64,000 nucleotides of DNA from GCA-2746605 sp963704835. GTDB taxonomy: Bacteria > Bacteroidota > Ignavibacteria > Ignavibacteriales > Melioribacteraceae. Under the pieces are notes generated by a model. That model saw only the letters and a program-made list of their open reading frames with translations. It had not been told where the DNA came from and ran no database searches. Positions 8,682 to 18,482 of the stretch are shown here, one piece after another; the first letter of the stretch is position 1, and every line of letters starts with the position of its first letter. Made by a program: the position numbers and the translations under genes. The stretch spans positions 186,001-250,000 of the forward strand of contig CAVPHW010000032.1 of NCBI GenBank assembly GCA_963704835.1, in the 5' to 3' direction.

Positions 8682-9641
8682 ATGAAAAATACTGATATGG
8701 ACCCCAAAGAACAAACTAAAGATAAATTTTTGATTGTACCAACAATGTCTCCGACCAAGGCGGCAATTTTAGGATTAATAGCAGTTTTTTTAATTTTTCA
8801 ATTTGGTGGCGGACTTTTAGCTTTAAGTATTTTTGGGTTCGATCTGAATAATGCAGATATGAATTTGATGCGGTTGCTTACAATCGGAAGCCAGATACTG
8901 TTTATTCTATTTCCCGCAATATTATTTAGCAAATTGGTTTTTGTAGATGTAACTTCCATCATCAGACTAAAAATTCCCTCATTAAAAGAAATTGGATTGT
9001 TTATTGTTGGATTAATAATTCTAATACCATTATTACAAGATTTTTTACACATTCAAAATTTTTTCATTTCAGAGCTTTCTAAAGATAGTCTGTTTGTCAG
9101 TGGCATTAAGTCATTTTTAGATCAATTGGATAAATATGTGGAAGAATCATATCTGCAGCTGCTTACTCCAAATAATATATTTGAAATGGTATTAATTGTG
9201 ATTACCGTTTCCATAACTCCAGCCATTTGCGAGGAATTTTTCTTTAGGGGTTTTATCCAAAAAAGTTTTGAGTTTAAGTTATCAGCATTTACTTCAATCT
9301 TTCTTACTAGTTTCTTTTTTGGTATTTATCATTTTAATCCATATGGATTAATACCGTTAATTTTACTTGGCATGTATTTGGGGTTCTCGGTTTACTTGAG
9401 TAATTCTATTGTAATACCGGTGATTTTGCATTTCTTGAATAATTTTATTGCAATTTTGGCTTTTTTTATATTTGGCGAATCTGAATTAATGCAGTCAAAT
9501 TTTGTAGATATTGAATCAATAAATTCTCATATAATTTCATTTATTTTGTTGCTTGTTTTGTTTCTTGGCTTTATCTTCTTTTTATGGAAAAACTTTAAAC
9601 ACAAAAACAATGAGGTGCAAAATGATTTGTCCAAAGTGTGA
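8682..9641 (+). CDS. CPBP family intramembrane glutamic protease
   Basis: Starting at the ATG at 8682 gives 319 residues with about eight membrane helices. An upstream in-frame start at 8574 would run into the divergent gene and is not favoured. The three CPBP/CAAX motifs are present: EEFFFRG (about residues 184-190, with the paired glutamates and arginine), a His in FFGIYHFNPYG (217) and HFLNN (250-254). Relatives include Rce1 and bacterial immunity or processing proteases. The substrate cannot be inferred. The 3' end overlaps the next gene by 20 bases. Confidence 0.85.
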   Translation: MKNTDMDPKEQTKDKFLIVPTMSPTKAAILGLIAVFLIFQFGGGLLALSIFGFDLNNADMNLMRLLTIGSQILFILFPAILFSKLVFVDVTSIIRLKIPSLKEIGLFIVGLIILIPLLQDFLHIQNFFISELSKDSLFVSGIKSFLDQLDKYVEESYLQLLTPNNIFEMVLIVITVSITPAICEEFFFRGFIQKSFEFKLSAFTSIFLTSFFFGIYHFNPYGLIPLILLGMYLGFSVYLSNSIVIPVILHFLNNFIAILAFFIFGESELMQSNFVDIESINSHIISFILLLVLFLGFIFFLWKNFKHKNNEVQNDLSKV

Positions 9642-9942
9642 AGTTGAATTTGTTGATGGTATAAAAGTTTGTTCAGATTGTGATGTTGAGTTGATTCCAA
9701 AAGAAGATTTTGAGCTTAATTTAATTAATTATGATGATTGGACAATTGTATTCTCTACAGATGCGATGTATGAAGCTGAAATGATTAAAGCAAATTTAGA
9801 AGGTGCGGATATTGAGACAATTATCCTTTCGCAAGCGGATAAAAATTTCCCATCTTTTGGCGATTTGTCAGTAATCAAACTACTTGTAAAAAATGAAGAT
9901 ATTGATGATGCTAAAAGCATTATTAGTGATATTAACAAATAA
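9622..9942 (+). CDS. DUF2007 zinc-ribbon protein
   Basis: The ATG at 9622 is preceded by GAGGTG and lies within the end of the protease gene. The 106-residue product has an N-terminal zinc ribbon (CPKC at 3-6 and CSDC at 17-20). It is followed by a DUF2007-like alpha/beta domain (DWTIVFSTDAMYEAEMIKANLEG, then SVIKLLVKNEDIDDAKSII). Such domains are probably signal-transducing or regulatory; no reaction is known. It sits between the protease and cdsA genes in the same direction. Confidence 0.8.
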   Translation: MICPKCEVEFVDGIKVCSDCDVELIPKEDFELNLINYDDWTIVFSTDAMYEAEMIKANLEGADIETIILSQADKNFPSFGDLSVIKLLVKNEDIDDAKSIISDINK

Positions 9943-9954
9943 GAATATCATTCT

Positions 9955-10782
9955 ATGGCATTAGGAAATACTACAACTAGAATAATTGTTTCAATAATTG
10001 CTATACCTTTAATTATTGCAGCGTTTTATTATGGTAAAATACCATTCTTGGTTTTTACTCTTGGAATAGCGTTAATATCCTTTTGGGAATTTACCGAGTT
10101 AGTAAAGAAAAAAGGTATTCACCCTAATTTTTATTTTGGACTTTTTTCTGTTGCAGTAATAATTACTAACACATATTTCGATTTTACAGATTTCAAAATA
10201 ATTATAATCGGTATTTCGATTCTGGTGTTGCTTACAGAATTGTTCAGGAATAAATCATCAGCCATTATGAACTCCGGTGCAACATTTTTGGGAATTATTT
10301 ATTTAGGGTTATTCTCTTCTTCTGTGTTATCTATAAGAGAGTTCTTTAATAGTTCAGAGATGTTATATTCTGAAGGTGGTTATTTAATAATCTCTATTAT
10401 AGTTGCAATTTGGGTTTGTGATTCAGCAGCATTTTTTCTTGGAACTGCTTTTGGTAAACACAAATTATTTCCAAGAGTTAGTCCTAACAAAAGCTGGGAA
10501 GGTGCAATTGCCGGATTTGTTTTTGCTATTTTTACAATGATTGCAGCCAAAGCAATTGTTTTAGACGTAATCAGTTTAACTGACGCAATTGTTATAGGAA
10601 TAATTGTTGGGACAATTGGTCAATTAGGTGATTTGGTTGAGAGTTTAATCAAAAGAGATGCTGGAGTAAAAGATTCATCTAATATTATTCCTGGGCACGG
10701 TGGAGTGTTTGATAGATTTGATTCTCTTCTATTTGCAGCACCTTCTGTTTATTTATACATGTATTTATTTATTGAGTTTTAA
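9955..10782 (+). CDS. cdsA: phosphatidate cytidylyltransferase
   Basis: CdsA joins CTP and phosphatidic acid to make CDP-diacylglycerol, the precursor of the membrane phospholipids. The 275-residue protein has about eight membrane helices. The CdsA signature runs near its C-terminus: ESLIKRDAGVKD (230-240), then PGHGGVFDRFDS (246-257), which binds Mg2+ and CTP. A second conserved region, FPRVSPNKSWEGAIAG, is upstream of it. Length is normal. It starts 12 bases after the zinc-ribbon gene. Confidence 0.93.
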   Translation: MALGNTTTRIIVSIIAIPLIIAAFYYGKIPFLVFTLGIALISFWEFTELVKKKGIHPNFYFGLFSVAVIITNTYFDFTDFKIIIIGISILVLLTELFRNKSSAIMNSGATFLGIIYLGLFSSSVLSIREFFNSSEMLYSEGGYLIISIIVAIWVCDSAAFFLGTAFGKHKLFPRVSPNKSWEGAIAGFVFAIFTMIAAKAIVLDVISLTDAIVIGIIVGTIGQLGDLVESLIKRDAGVKDSSNIIPGHGGVFDRFDSLLFAAPSVYLYMYLFIEF

Positions 10783-10815
10783 TTTCTAATATTTTTAAAT
10801 TATAACATTGGTCAA

Positions 10816-11250
10816 ATGAATAAGGTTGTATTTTTGTTTGTTCTACTTTTTAGTATTGTAAATTTTGCTCAATCGGAAAAGAAGATTTCGCCAGATAGAT
10901 TTAATATCCTGGTTGATAGTTTAACAATCCTCAAATCAGAACTATTGTTAGAAAAGAAAAATCTTATTTCAGAAATAGATAGTTTGAAAAATGAGTTGGT
11001 AAAGTTAGAAGAGAATATTACATCTTCTAGAATAAAACTATTAATCTCTAAATATGGTAAAGAAAATGGTGCTCGGATAGCTAAGGGGCAAATCTGGAAA
11101 GGAATGACAGAGAAAATGTTAGAAGATAGTTGGGGCAAGCCGGATAAAATCGAAAAGAATAAAGAAAATTGGGGTCTTTTCACACAATGGTTTTATGGAG
11201 AAATAACATACTTTTTCAAAAACGGTGAGATGATTGGTTGGGAACAATAA
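10816..11250 (+). CDS. small secreted coiled-coil protein with SmpA/OmlA-like tail
   Basis: The 144-residue product has a signal peptide (MNKVVFLFVLLFSIVNFAQS). A coiled coil of about 40 residues rich in Leu, Glu and Lys follows (LILKSEL to KLEENI). The C-terminal half contains WKGMTEKMLEDSWGKPDKI and WFYGEITYFFKNGEMIGWE, which resembles the BamE/SmpA-OmlA two-layer fold (GMTxxEVxxxxGxP-type start). It may be an envelope scaffold or BAM-associated protein. The fold call is a resemblance only. Confidence 0.55.
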   Translation: MNKVVFLFVLLFSIVNFAQSEKKISPDRFNILVDSLTILKSELLLEKKNLISEIDSLKNELVKLEENITSSRIKLLISKYGKENGARIAKGQIWKGMTEKMLEDSWGKPDKIEKNKENWGLFTQWFYGEITYFFKNGEMIGWEQ

Positions 11251-11284
11251 AAAATTTTATTAAACAATATTATACGAGGTAAAG

Positions 11285-12094
11285 ATGAAAAGTAGATTTT
11301 TGTTATTACTGCTAATGGCAGTTTCACTTTTTACAAATTCATGCAGTACTGTACCATTAACCGGCAGAAATCAATTAAATATTATTCCAGATTCTGAAAT
11401 GATGGCTATGAGTTTTCAGCAATATGATGAATTTCTTAAAACTAACGCGGTAAGCAAAGATGCAAAACAATCTGCACTAATTAAATCTACCGGGCTAAAA
11501 ATACAAAAAGCGGTAGAACAATATTTTGCAGATAATAAAATGTCTCATAGACTTAAAGGTTACAACTGGGAATTTAATTTAGTAGAAAGTAATGATGTAA
11601 ATGCTTGGTGTATGCCTGGTGGTAAAGTTGTTTTTTATACTGGGATTCTTCCGATCTGTAAAGATGAAAATGGAATTGCCACTGTAATGGGGCATGAAAT
11701 TGCACATGCAGTTGCAGAGCATGGTGGCGAAAGAATGAGTCAGGGTTTATTAGTTCAGTTGGGCGGAATGGGTCTACAAGTTGCATTACAAAATGAACCG
11801 GCATTAACTCAACAACTGGCAATGACTGCCTTTGGAATAGGTTCTCAAGTGGGAGTTATGCTCCCCTTTAGTAGACTGCATGAAAGTGAATCTGATCATC
11901 TAGGATTAATTTTTATGGCAATGGCTGGATATAATCCAAATGAAGCTGTCGAATTTTGGAAAAGAATGGCTGCTCAAAAAAATGGTAGCGCACCACCGGA
12001 ATTTTTAAGCACACATCCATCGGATGAAACCAGAATCAACGATCTAAAAAAACTTATTCCTAAAGCAATGCAATATTATAAGAGTGGTAATTAG
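11285..12094 (+). CDS. M48 family zinc metalloprotease lipoprotein
   Basis: The 269-residue protein starts after a good GAGGT ribosome site. It has a signal peptide ending in the lipobox FTNSC (Cys20), so it is probably anchored in the outer membrane facing the periplasm. The active site HEIAH is at 137-141, and the third zinc ligand is the Glu in HESESDHLG near 202. This layout matches the periplasmic M48 peptidases LoiP/BepA, which degrade misassembled outer-membrane proteins. No TPR domain follows, unlike BepA, so it is closer to the LoiP type. Confidence 0.85.
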   Translation: MKSRFLLLLLMAVSLFTNSCSTVPLTGRNQLNIIPDSEMMAMSFQQYDEFLKTNAVSKDAKQSALIKSTGLKIQKAVEQYFADNKMSHRLKGYNWEFNLVESNDVNAWCMPGGKVVFYTGILPICKDENGIATVMGHEIAHAVAEHGGERMSQGLLVQLGGMGLQVALQNEPALTQQLAMTAFGIGSQVGVMLPFSRLHESESDHLGLIFMAMAGYNPNEAVEFWKRMAAQKNGSAPPEFLSTHPSDETRINDLKKLIPKAMQYYKSGN

Positions 12095-12100
12095 TAATAA

Positions 12101-13348
12101 ATGAATAAAATTCTTTTTGTTCTTTCGATTTTGTTAATAATTTTTAACTTCACCCTAAATGATTCTCCAACATTTGGAGAGAGAAAAACTATGGGTTTAG
12201 TGAAAAATGATGAAATTACTGAGGCTTCAGGACTGGTTGCTAGTTCTAAAAACAAAGGAGTTCTGTGGACTCACAATGATTCGGGAAATGAGAATAAAAT
12301 ATTTGCCCTTGATACTAATGGTAATCATTTAGGTGAATATACATTAGGAGGAGCACCAAATCGTGATTGGGAAGATATAGCAATAGGTCCTGGCCCAGAT
12401 GAATCGAAAACATACTTATACATTGGCGATATTGGAGACAATGATGCACAGTATACTTTTAAGTATGTTTATAGAATTGAAGAACCAATTGTAAATTTAA
12501 ATCAGAATTCTGTTAGCGAAACTATTACAGGAAGTTCAAAAATTTCGTTTTATTATCCTGATGGTTCAAGAGATGCTGAAACATTAATGATTGATCCATT
12601 AAGTAAAGATCTCTATATTATTAGCAAAAGAGATTCAAAGATTAGAGTTTATAAACTTCCTTATCCTCAGTCGACTGTAAATAATATTCAAGCAGAAATT
12701 TCTACTGAGCTTACACTCTCTAATGACCCCGAGAATGATAAACCATTTAATTACATAGTTGCTGGCGATATCTCTTCATCAGGTACCGAGATAATTATTA
12801 AGTCTTATTCCAATATTTATTATTGGTATAGAGATTCTAAGATTTCTATTGCTGAAGCATTGAATGCAACTTCTCCGCAAATTTTACCTTTTAAGAATTC
12901 ATTAGATGAATTGCAATGCGAAGCAATTTGCTGGAAACCCTATGATGATAACGGATACTATACTTTAAGCGAAGAAAAAGTAAGTTATAATGGAAATACT
13001 TTTGATTTCCCTGCAAGTTTATATTACTACCCAAGAACTTCTTTGGTTAGTTCTGATCCTAAGGTAGGTGTGATAAAAGATTTTGAATTATTTCAAAATT
13101 ATCCTAACCCATTTAATCCTTCAACAACCATTAAATTTAATATCGCTAGAAAGAGTTCCAGTAAAAATGTAACTATAAAAATTTATGATATTTTGGGTAA
13201 TGAAGTGAGAACCCTACTGAAGGAAAATAAATTGCCTGGCACATATCAAGTAGATTTTAATGCTTCAAATTTGGCTTCCGGGGTTTATTACTATTCGCTA
13301 AGTATTAATAACAAGGTATCCAGCAAAAAGATGGTTTTGTCAAAATAA
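12101..13348 (+). CDS. secreted beta-propeller protein with T9SS sorting domain
   Basis: The 415-residue product has a short signal peptide. Residues about 25-320 resemble a propeller of the esterase-like/phytase-like type (EASGLVAS, LWTHNDSGNENKIFALD, DWEDIAIGP, YIGDIGDN). The last 89 residues are a textbook T9SS type A sorting domain beginning FELFQNYPNPFNPSTTIKF and ending in SGVYYYSLSINNKVSSKKMV. It should be exported by the type IX system and attached at or released from the surface. It follows the M48 gene by six bases. No substrate is evident. Confidence 0.78.
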   Translation: MNKILFVLSILLIIFNFTLNDSPTFGERKTMGLVKNDEITEASGLVASSKNKGVLWTHNDSGNENKIFALDTNGNHLGEYTLGGAPNRDWEDIAIGPGPDESKTYLYIGDIGDNDAQYTFKYVYRIEEPIVNLNQNSVSETITGSSKISFYYPDGSRDAETLMIDPLSKDLYIISKRDSKIRVYKLPYPQSTVNNIQAEISTELTLSNDPENDKPFNYIVAGDISSSGTEIIIKSYSNIYYWYRDSKISIAEALNATSPQILPFKNSLDELQCEAICWKPYDDNGYYTLSEEKVSYNGNTFDFPASLYYYPRTSLVSSDPKVGVIKDFELFQNYPNPFNPSTTIKFNIARKSSSKNVTIKIYDILGNEVRTLLKENKLPGTYQVDFNASNLASGVYYYSLSINNKVSSKKMVLSK

Positions 13349-13354
13349 AAATTA

Positions 13355-13373
13355 CCTCAAATTAGAATTGAGG
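13355..13373. terminator. weak hairpin after the T9SS gene
   Basis: CCTCAA (13355-13360) pairs with TTGAGG (13368-13373) around a 7-base loop. There is no T-run after it on the plus strand, so it is at best a weak terminator between the secreted-protein gene and rimO. Confidence 0.3.
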
Positions 13374-13410
13374 AAATTATTAATTCGTGTTAAATTATTA
13401 TTAATCGTTC

Positions 13411-14706
13411 ATGATAAAAAATAAAAATAAAATTGAAATAATAACTCTTGGCTGTTCAAAAAATGTGGTGGATTCAGAACGTCTTTCCGCGCAACTTATT
13501 GCAAACAATTTTGAACTAACCAACAATTCGGAAGAAACAGAAAACATTATAATAAATACTTGCGGATTTATCGATGCAGCAAAGGAAGAGTCAATAAACA
13601 CAATTCTTCATGCTGTTGAGTTAAAGAAGCAAGGTAAAATTAAGAAAGTTGTGGTAGCTGGTTGCCTATCAGAAAGATTTATGGAAGATCTTAAAAAAGA
13701 AATTCCAGATGTTGATGTTTACTTTGGCACTGAAAACTACGAGGGAATTGTTAATGAATTTGGCGGAGTTCTAAGAAAAGAACTTTTAGGTGAACGTGAA
13801 CTAACAACTCCGAAGCATTTTGCGTATCTAAAAATATCTGAAGGATGTGACAATCCTTGCTCTTTTTGCGCAATTCCTTTAATGCGTGGTCTTCATAAAT
13901 CAAAGCCAATGGAAGAACTTTTAACAGAAGTAAAAAACCTTTCTGGAAAAGGAGTAAAAGAATTAATAATTATTGGACAGGATACCACTGATTATGGAAA
14001 AGATATTTATGGTGAACGAGTTCTGGCAAAGTTGCTCAATAAAATTTCCAAAATTGATGGCATTGAATGGATTAGACTTTTATATGCTTATCCTTCACAT
14101 TTCCCGGAGGATTTAATTGAAGAAATTGCCGAAAATTCCAAAATATGTAATTATATAGATATTCCACTACAGCATATTTCAGACTCTGTTCTCAAATCCA
14201 TGAGAAGAGGAATAACCAAGAAAACCACAGTTAATTTATTAAGAAAGTTAAAAGATAGAATCCCAAATTTAGCTCTTAGAACTACATTTATTATTGGTTA
14301 CCCAAATGAAACAGTTAGTGATTTTAAGGAATTAAAAGATTTTATTCAAGAAATTCAGTTTGAAAAAATAGGTGTTTTTGATTATTCAGTTGAAGAAAAC
14401 ACTCCTAGTTATATTTTGGGTGATCCCGTTTCTTCAAAGGTGAAGGAAAAGAGAAGAACAGAGTTAATGGAAATTCAGAGGGAAATTTCTCATTCTAGAA
14501 ATAAAACAATGATTGGTAAAACAACCAAAGTTATTATAGATGATATAGAAGGTGAATATTTTATTGGTAGAACGGAGTGGGATGCACCTGAAGTTGATGG
14601 TGAGGTATTGATAAAATCGAATGATAAAATGTTAAAATTGGGTGAATTTTATTTCATTGAAATTGTGGATTGTAATGATTATGATTTGTATGGAAAAATA
14701 GTTTAA
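13411..14706 (+). CDS. rimO: ribosomal protein S12 methylthiotransferase RimO
   Basis: RimO is a radical-SAM enzyme that adds a methylthio group to the conserved aspartate of ribosomal protein S12. The 431-residue protein has the N-terminal cluster cysteines C15, C51 and C85 (TLGCSKNVVDSE, NTCGFI, AGCLSERF). The radical SAM motif CDNPCSFC follows at 146-153, and a C-terminal TRAM-like domain starts near 370. GCSKNVVDSE is diagnostic of RimO rather than MiaB. Length is normal. Confidence 0.94.
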   Translation: MIKNKNKIEIITLGCSKNVVDSERLSAQLIANNFELTNNSEETENIIINTCGFIDAAKEESINTILHAVELKKQGKIKKVVVAGCLSERFMEDLKKEIPDVDVYFGTENYEGIVNEFGGVLRKELLGERELTTPKHFAYLKISEGCDNPCSFCAIPLMRGLHKSKPMEELLTEVKNLSGKGVKELIIIGQDTTDYGKDIYGERVLAKLLNKISKIDGIEWIRLLYAYPSHFPEDLIEEIAENSKICNYIDIPLQHISDSVLKSMRRGITKKTTVNLLRKLKDRIPNLALRTTFIIGYPNETVSDFKELKDFIQEIQFEKIGVFDYSVEENTPSYILGDPVSSKVKEKRRTELMEIQREISHSRNKTMIGKTTKVIIDDIEGEYFIGRTEWDAPEVDGEVLIKSNDKMLKLGEFYFIEIVDCNDYDLYGKIV

Positions 14707-14719
14707 CCAAAGAGGAACA

Positions 14720-15994
14720 ATGATGAGAACTTTATTATTTTTTGTGCTTTTTATTTCTTCAGTTTTTGCACAAGTGGAATATTCTAAAAGAGGTGATACA
14801 AGTGGTTTACTTCCAAGATTTTTTATAGATATTGCAAGTTATGCAAGCCAAGATTCAAATAAATCTAAGATTGATGTTTTTGTTAAAATACCATATTCAA
14901 ATATCCAATTCTTAAAAACTACTGCCGGCTACTCTGCAAGATATGCGGTCACAGTTTCATTATACGAGCAAGAAGATGATAAATTAATTCTTGAAAAATT
15001 GTGGAATGAAAAAGTAAACACTCAAAATTTCAATCAGACAGCATCAACAAACAGCTATAATGTAAGCTATAAATCGTTTACTCTTGAACCGGGTGATTAT
15101 AAATTTGTGTGTAAAGTTGAAGACTTGGAATCAAAAAAGAATTATGCCTTTGATCAAAAAATTCACTTAAGAGAATTTTCAAAAGAATTGGATTTAAGCG
15201 ATATAATTTTGGTTTCTGAATTTATTGAAACCCAAGAAGGGTTAAAAATTATTCCTAATATTGCAAACCTTGTAACTTCAAACGATACAATGCTATCTTT
15301 CTTTTATGAACTTTATTTTAACACAGATACAACTCTAAATGTGTCTTACGTAATTAAGGGAAAAGAAGGTGAAGCATTTTATATAAAAGACAAAAAGATA
15401 GATGTAACAAAGGGTCGTAATGAAATACATGAAAGTTTGGAAAATATTAAAATTGCACTTGGTGATTATCAATTAGATGTTAAGGTGAAAGATGTAAATG
15501 ATAAAATGATTAAGGGAATTGGAAAGAAATTTTCATCAAAGATATTTGGATTTCCTGCAATTATTAGAGATTTAGATGAAGCAATTCTTCAAATGCAATT
15601 TATCGCATCATCAACAGAGCTAAATGAATTAAAGGATGGTGCTAGTTATGAAGAAAAGTTGGAGAACTATCAAAAATTTTGGAAAAGAATAGATCCTTCA
15701 CCAAATACAATTGAGAATGAAACTTTGAACGAATATTATAGAAGAGTTGAATACGCAAATAATAATTTTGATGGTTATTTTAAGGGCTGGCGAAGTGATA
15801 TGGGAATGGTTTACATTACATTGGGTCCACCGGATCAAGTAATTAGAAGACCTTATGAAATTGATTCAAAACCATATGAAGTATGGGAATACTATGTAAT
15901 TAATAGGAGTTTTCTTTTTATTGACCAAACTAATTTTGGTGATTATAGATTAGAAAATCCAGCTTATGGAGATTGGTTTAGATATAGACCATAA
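14720..15994 (+). CDS. GWxTD domain-containing secreted protein
   Basis: The 424-residue product has a signal peptide (LLFFVLFISSVFAQ) after a GAGGA ribosome site. Residues 30-280 are repeated beta-sandwich-like segments. The C-terminal region from residue 356 is a GWxTD domain: GWRSDMGMVYITLGPPDQV, then KPYEVWEYY, ending DWFRYRP. The domain is found mainly in Ignavibacteria, Acidobacteria and relatives; no biochemical role is known to me. Here the motif has Ser in place of Thr (GWRSD). It is probably periplasmic or surface-located, in the same plus-strand gene series. Confidence 0.85.
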   Translation: MMRTLLFFVLFISSVFAQVEYSKRGDTSGLLPRFFIDIASYASQDSNKSKIDVFVKIPYSNIQFLKTTAGYSARYAVTVSLYEQEDDKLILEKLWNEKVNTQNFNQTASTNSYNVSYKSFTLEPGDYKFVCKVEDLESKKNYAFDQKIHLREFSKELDLSDIILVSEFIETQEGLKIIPNIANLVTSNDTMLSFFYELYFNTDTTLNVSYVIKGKEGEAFYIKDKKIDVTKGRNEIHESLENIKIALGDYQLDVKVKDVNDKMIKGIGKKFSSKIFGFPAIIRDLDEAILQMQFIASSTELNELKDGASYEEKLENYQKFWKRIDPSPNTIENETLNEYYRRVEYANNNFDGYFKGWRSDMGMVYITLGPPDQVIRRPYEIDSKPYEVWEYYVINRSFLFIDQTNFGDYRLENPAYGDWFRYRP

Positions 15995-16000
15995 TTATCA

Positions 16001-16966
16001 ATGGTATTAACTGTCACAATAAATCCGCTTCTTGAGAGAAATCTATTTTTTAAAGAAATAGAAAAATGGAATAATCGTGCGTATAATGAATCCTATTCCG
16101 CAGGAGGAAAGGGAATTAATATAAGCCGACAATTGAACCAATTTGGAATTCAAAACCAGGCACTAATATTCTTGGGTGGTTCAAATGGTAAACGTTTAAG
16201 ATCAATATTAGAAAGTGAAAATATAAATTTTAGTGCTGTTTCTACTAAATCAGAAACAAGAGAAGCCACATTAGTTTATGATGATAAAAACGAAAAACTT
16301 ACAACCTACTTTGGTGTAAATCATGAACCTTCTTCTGAAGAAATAAATAATTTTGTTGATAGGTTAGAAAAAGCAATTGTCAATTCCTCTACAGTGGTTT
16401 TTGCCGGAAGTCTACCTAATTTGGAAAGTGCAGCTATATTTAAGAAAGGAATAGAAATTTGTACTAAACATGATAAAATTTCAATTCTTGATACTTATGG
16501 TGAAAAGCTAAGTACACTAATAAAATTAGGACCAACAGTGCTTCATAATAACATAAATGAAATTGAGAATTCTTTAAATATTGCGCTCGATTCTGAAGAA
16601 AATATAATGCACACATTAAACAATTTTTATAATAATGGAGTTAAATTATCATTTTTAACTGATGGTGCAAGTTCAACTTATGCTTCTAAATCGGATTTCC
16701 ATTATAAAATAAATAATCCGGTTATTAAAGAAGTAAACCCAACAGGAAGTGGTGATGCGTTTGTTTCAGGTATTATTTATGGATTAGAGAAGTCTTTAGT
16801 ATTTAACGATTTTGTTAAGTTGGCTTCTGCGTTAGGTGCTGCAAATGCTTCTAGTTGGGATGTTTGTAAGGTTGATTATGAAAAGGCAATGTCATTTACT
16901 TCAAAGGTTTCCATAGACGAAATTGGAAAAAAAATAAAGTTAATTAATGATTCCCCAACAATATAA
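16001..16966 (+). CDS. PfkB-family hexose kinase, 1-phosphofructokinase-like
   Basis: The 321-residue product opens with VLTVTINPLLERNLF, typical of the FruK/LacC branch, which phosphorylates fructose-1-phosphate or tagatose-6-phosphate. The substrate loop GGKGINISR is at 35-43. The anion hole and catalytic base are in NPTGSGDAFVSG (246-257, Asp252). The exact sugar cannot be decided without a PTS or catabolic neighbour, and none is present. Its end overlaps the following BamA-like gene by 20 bases. Confidence 0.82.
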   Translation: MVLTVTINPLLERNLFFKEIEKWNNRAYNESYSAGGKGINISRQLNQFGIQNQALIFLGGSNGKRLRSILESENINFSAVSTKSETREATLVYDDKNEKLTTYFGVNHEPSSEEINNFVDRLEKAIVNSSTVVFAGSLPNLESAAIFKKGIEICTKHDKISILDTYGEKLSTLIKLGPTVLHNNINEIENSLNIALDSEENIMHTLNNFYNNGVKLSFLTDGASSTYASKSDFHYKINNPVIKEVNPTGSGDAFVSGIIYGLEKSLVFNDFVKLASALGAANASSWDVCKVDYEKAMSFTSKVSIDEIGKKIKLINDSPTI

Positions 16967-18482
16967 AAGCTTTATAATAATTATTTTTATTTCCCTTCAA
17001 TCAATCTTCCCTCAAGAAAAAACAAATAATGAACCGACCTTTTTTAGAACTATTGAAGTAAAACGAAATGGTGACTTAGATCCATTGATCTATGAGCATT
17101 ATTTTCAAAAATTAGTAGGGACTTATTTTAAACCCGAATTGTTGGAGTTAGAAATTAAAAACATTCTTTCCTTTTATGAAAATAGTGGTTATCCATTCAC
17201 GGGTGTTAAAATTGAATCTATTCTATTTGAAGTTGATAGTAATAAAAATAATGTAGTCGATATTTTCATCTCAATTACGAGTGAAGAATTGCAGAAAATT
17301 GATAAAGTTCTAATTGAAGGGAATACAAAAACTGATGAAAAAGTTATTATTAACCAACTTAGATTAAAAAAAGGTGAAATTTATTCGCAAGAGAAAATAA
17401 ATAGAATTCCGATATTGCTGAATAAGCTAAGATTTTTTGAACCCGTTCAGTCTCCACAATATTTTGTTGATAATGATAACAATGGAGTTTTAAATATTAA
17501 AATAAAGGAAAGAAACACTAATTCATTTGATGGAATTCTTGGGTATGTACCTTCACGAAATGATAATGAAGATGGTTATTTCACCGGATTTGTAAATATT
17601 ACATTGAGAAACTTATTTGGTACAGGCAGAGGTGCGTCAGTAAAATGGCAGCAAGAAAGCAGTGCCACTCAGGAATTGAGTTTGAAGTATTTGGAACCAT
17701 GGTTATTTGATTATCCATTTAACTTAACGTTTGAATTTTTTCAAAGAAAACAAGATAGTACTTATGTGAAGAGAACTTTTGGTACTGGACTAGAATTTTT
17801 AGCTAATGAAAATATTAGTGCCTCATTACTTCTAGAAACAGAAGCTACAATTCCTTCTTTAAACGAAAACATACAAAACACAGTATTAAGTTCCACATCT
17901 CTAAACACGGGTTTACAATTAAAAGTTGATTATAGAGATGATAATTATTTTCCAACTGATGGAATTATTTTTGGTTCAACCTATAAATATCGACAAAAAG
18001 AAATAAGTGGTAGTGCTAATCCCAGTTTTAAGGGTAATATTAACTATCATAATTATGAATTAATGATAGGCGGTTATTACTCATATTTTGATAATCAGGT
18101 AATGTCTGTTGAAATTCAAGCAAAAGAAATAAATGGTGATTATTTTGATATAAGTGATTATTACCAATTTGGAGGGACTAATTCGCTGAGAGGTTATAGG
18201 GAAAATTCATTTCTAGGAAACCGCATTATTTGGTCTAATTTGGAATATAGATTTTTACTTGCCCAAAGAAGTTACTTGTTTACTTTTTTTGATTTTGGTT
18301 ATTATTTGTTGAATAATAATTCGAACGAAATTAGCACAAAGCAGGAAAAATATTTAAATGGGTATGGTTTTGGAATAAGTCTAGATACTGCACTTGGAAT
18401 TATGAAAGTCAGTTATGCGTTTACCCAAGGCAATTCATTGTTAAATGGTTTATTACATTTTGGGTTGGTCAATGAATTTTAA
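16947..18482 (+). CDS. BamA/TamA-like outer-membrane barrel protein
   Basis: The 511-residue protein has a signal peptide and one or two POTRA-like domains (LQKIDKVLIEGNTKTDEKVI at about residues 114-133). A C-terminal 16-strand surface-antigen barrel follows, carrying the RGYR loop motif (GTNSLRGYRENSFLGN) and ending in a terminal Phe. It is shorter than canonical BamA (about 800 residues), so it is likely a TamA-like or accessory member of the Omp85 family. It would act in outer-membrane protein or lipid transport. Confidence 0.8.
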   Translation: MIPQQYKSFIIIIFISLQSIFPQEKTNNEPTFFRTIEVKRNGDLDPLIYEHYFQKLVGTYFKPELLELEIKNILSFYENSGYPFTGVKIESILFEVDSNKNNVVDIFISITSEELQKIDKVLIEGNTKTDEKVIINQLRLKKGEIYSQEKINRIPILLNKLRFFEPVQSPQYFVDNDNNGVLNIKIKERNTNSFDGILGYVPSRNDNEDGYFTGFVNITLRNLFGTGRGASVKWQQESSATQELSLKYLEPWLFDYPFNLTFEFFQRKQDSTYVKRTFGTGLEFLANENISASLLLETEATIPSLNENIQNTVLSSTSLNTGLQLKVDYRDDNYFPTDGIIFGSTYKYRQKEISGSANPSFKGNINYHNYELMIGGYYSYFDNQVMSVEIQAKEINGDYFDISDYYQFGGTNSLRGYRENSFLGNRIIWSNLEYRFLLAQRSYLFTFFDFGYYLLNNNSNEISTKQEKYLNGYGFGISLDTALGIMKVSYAFTQGNSLLNGLLHFGLVNEF

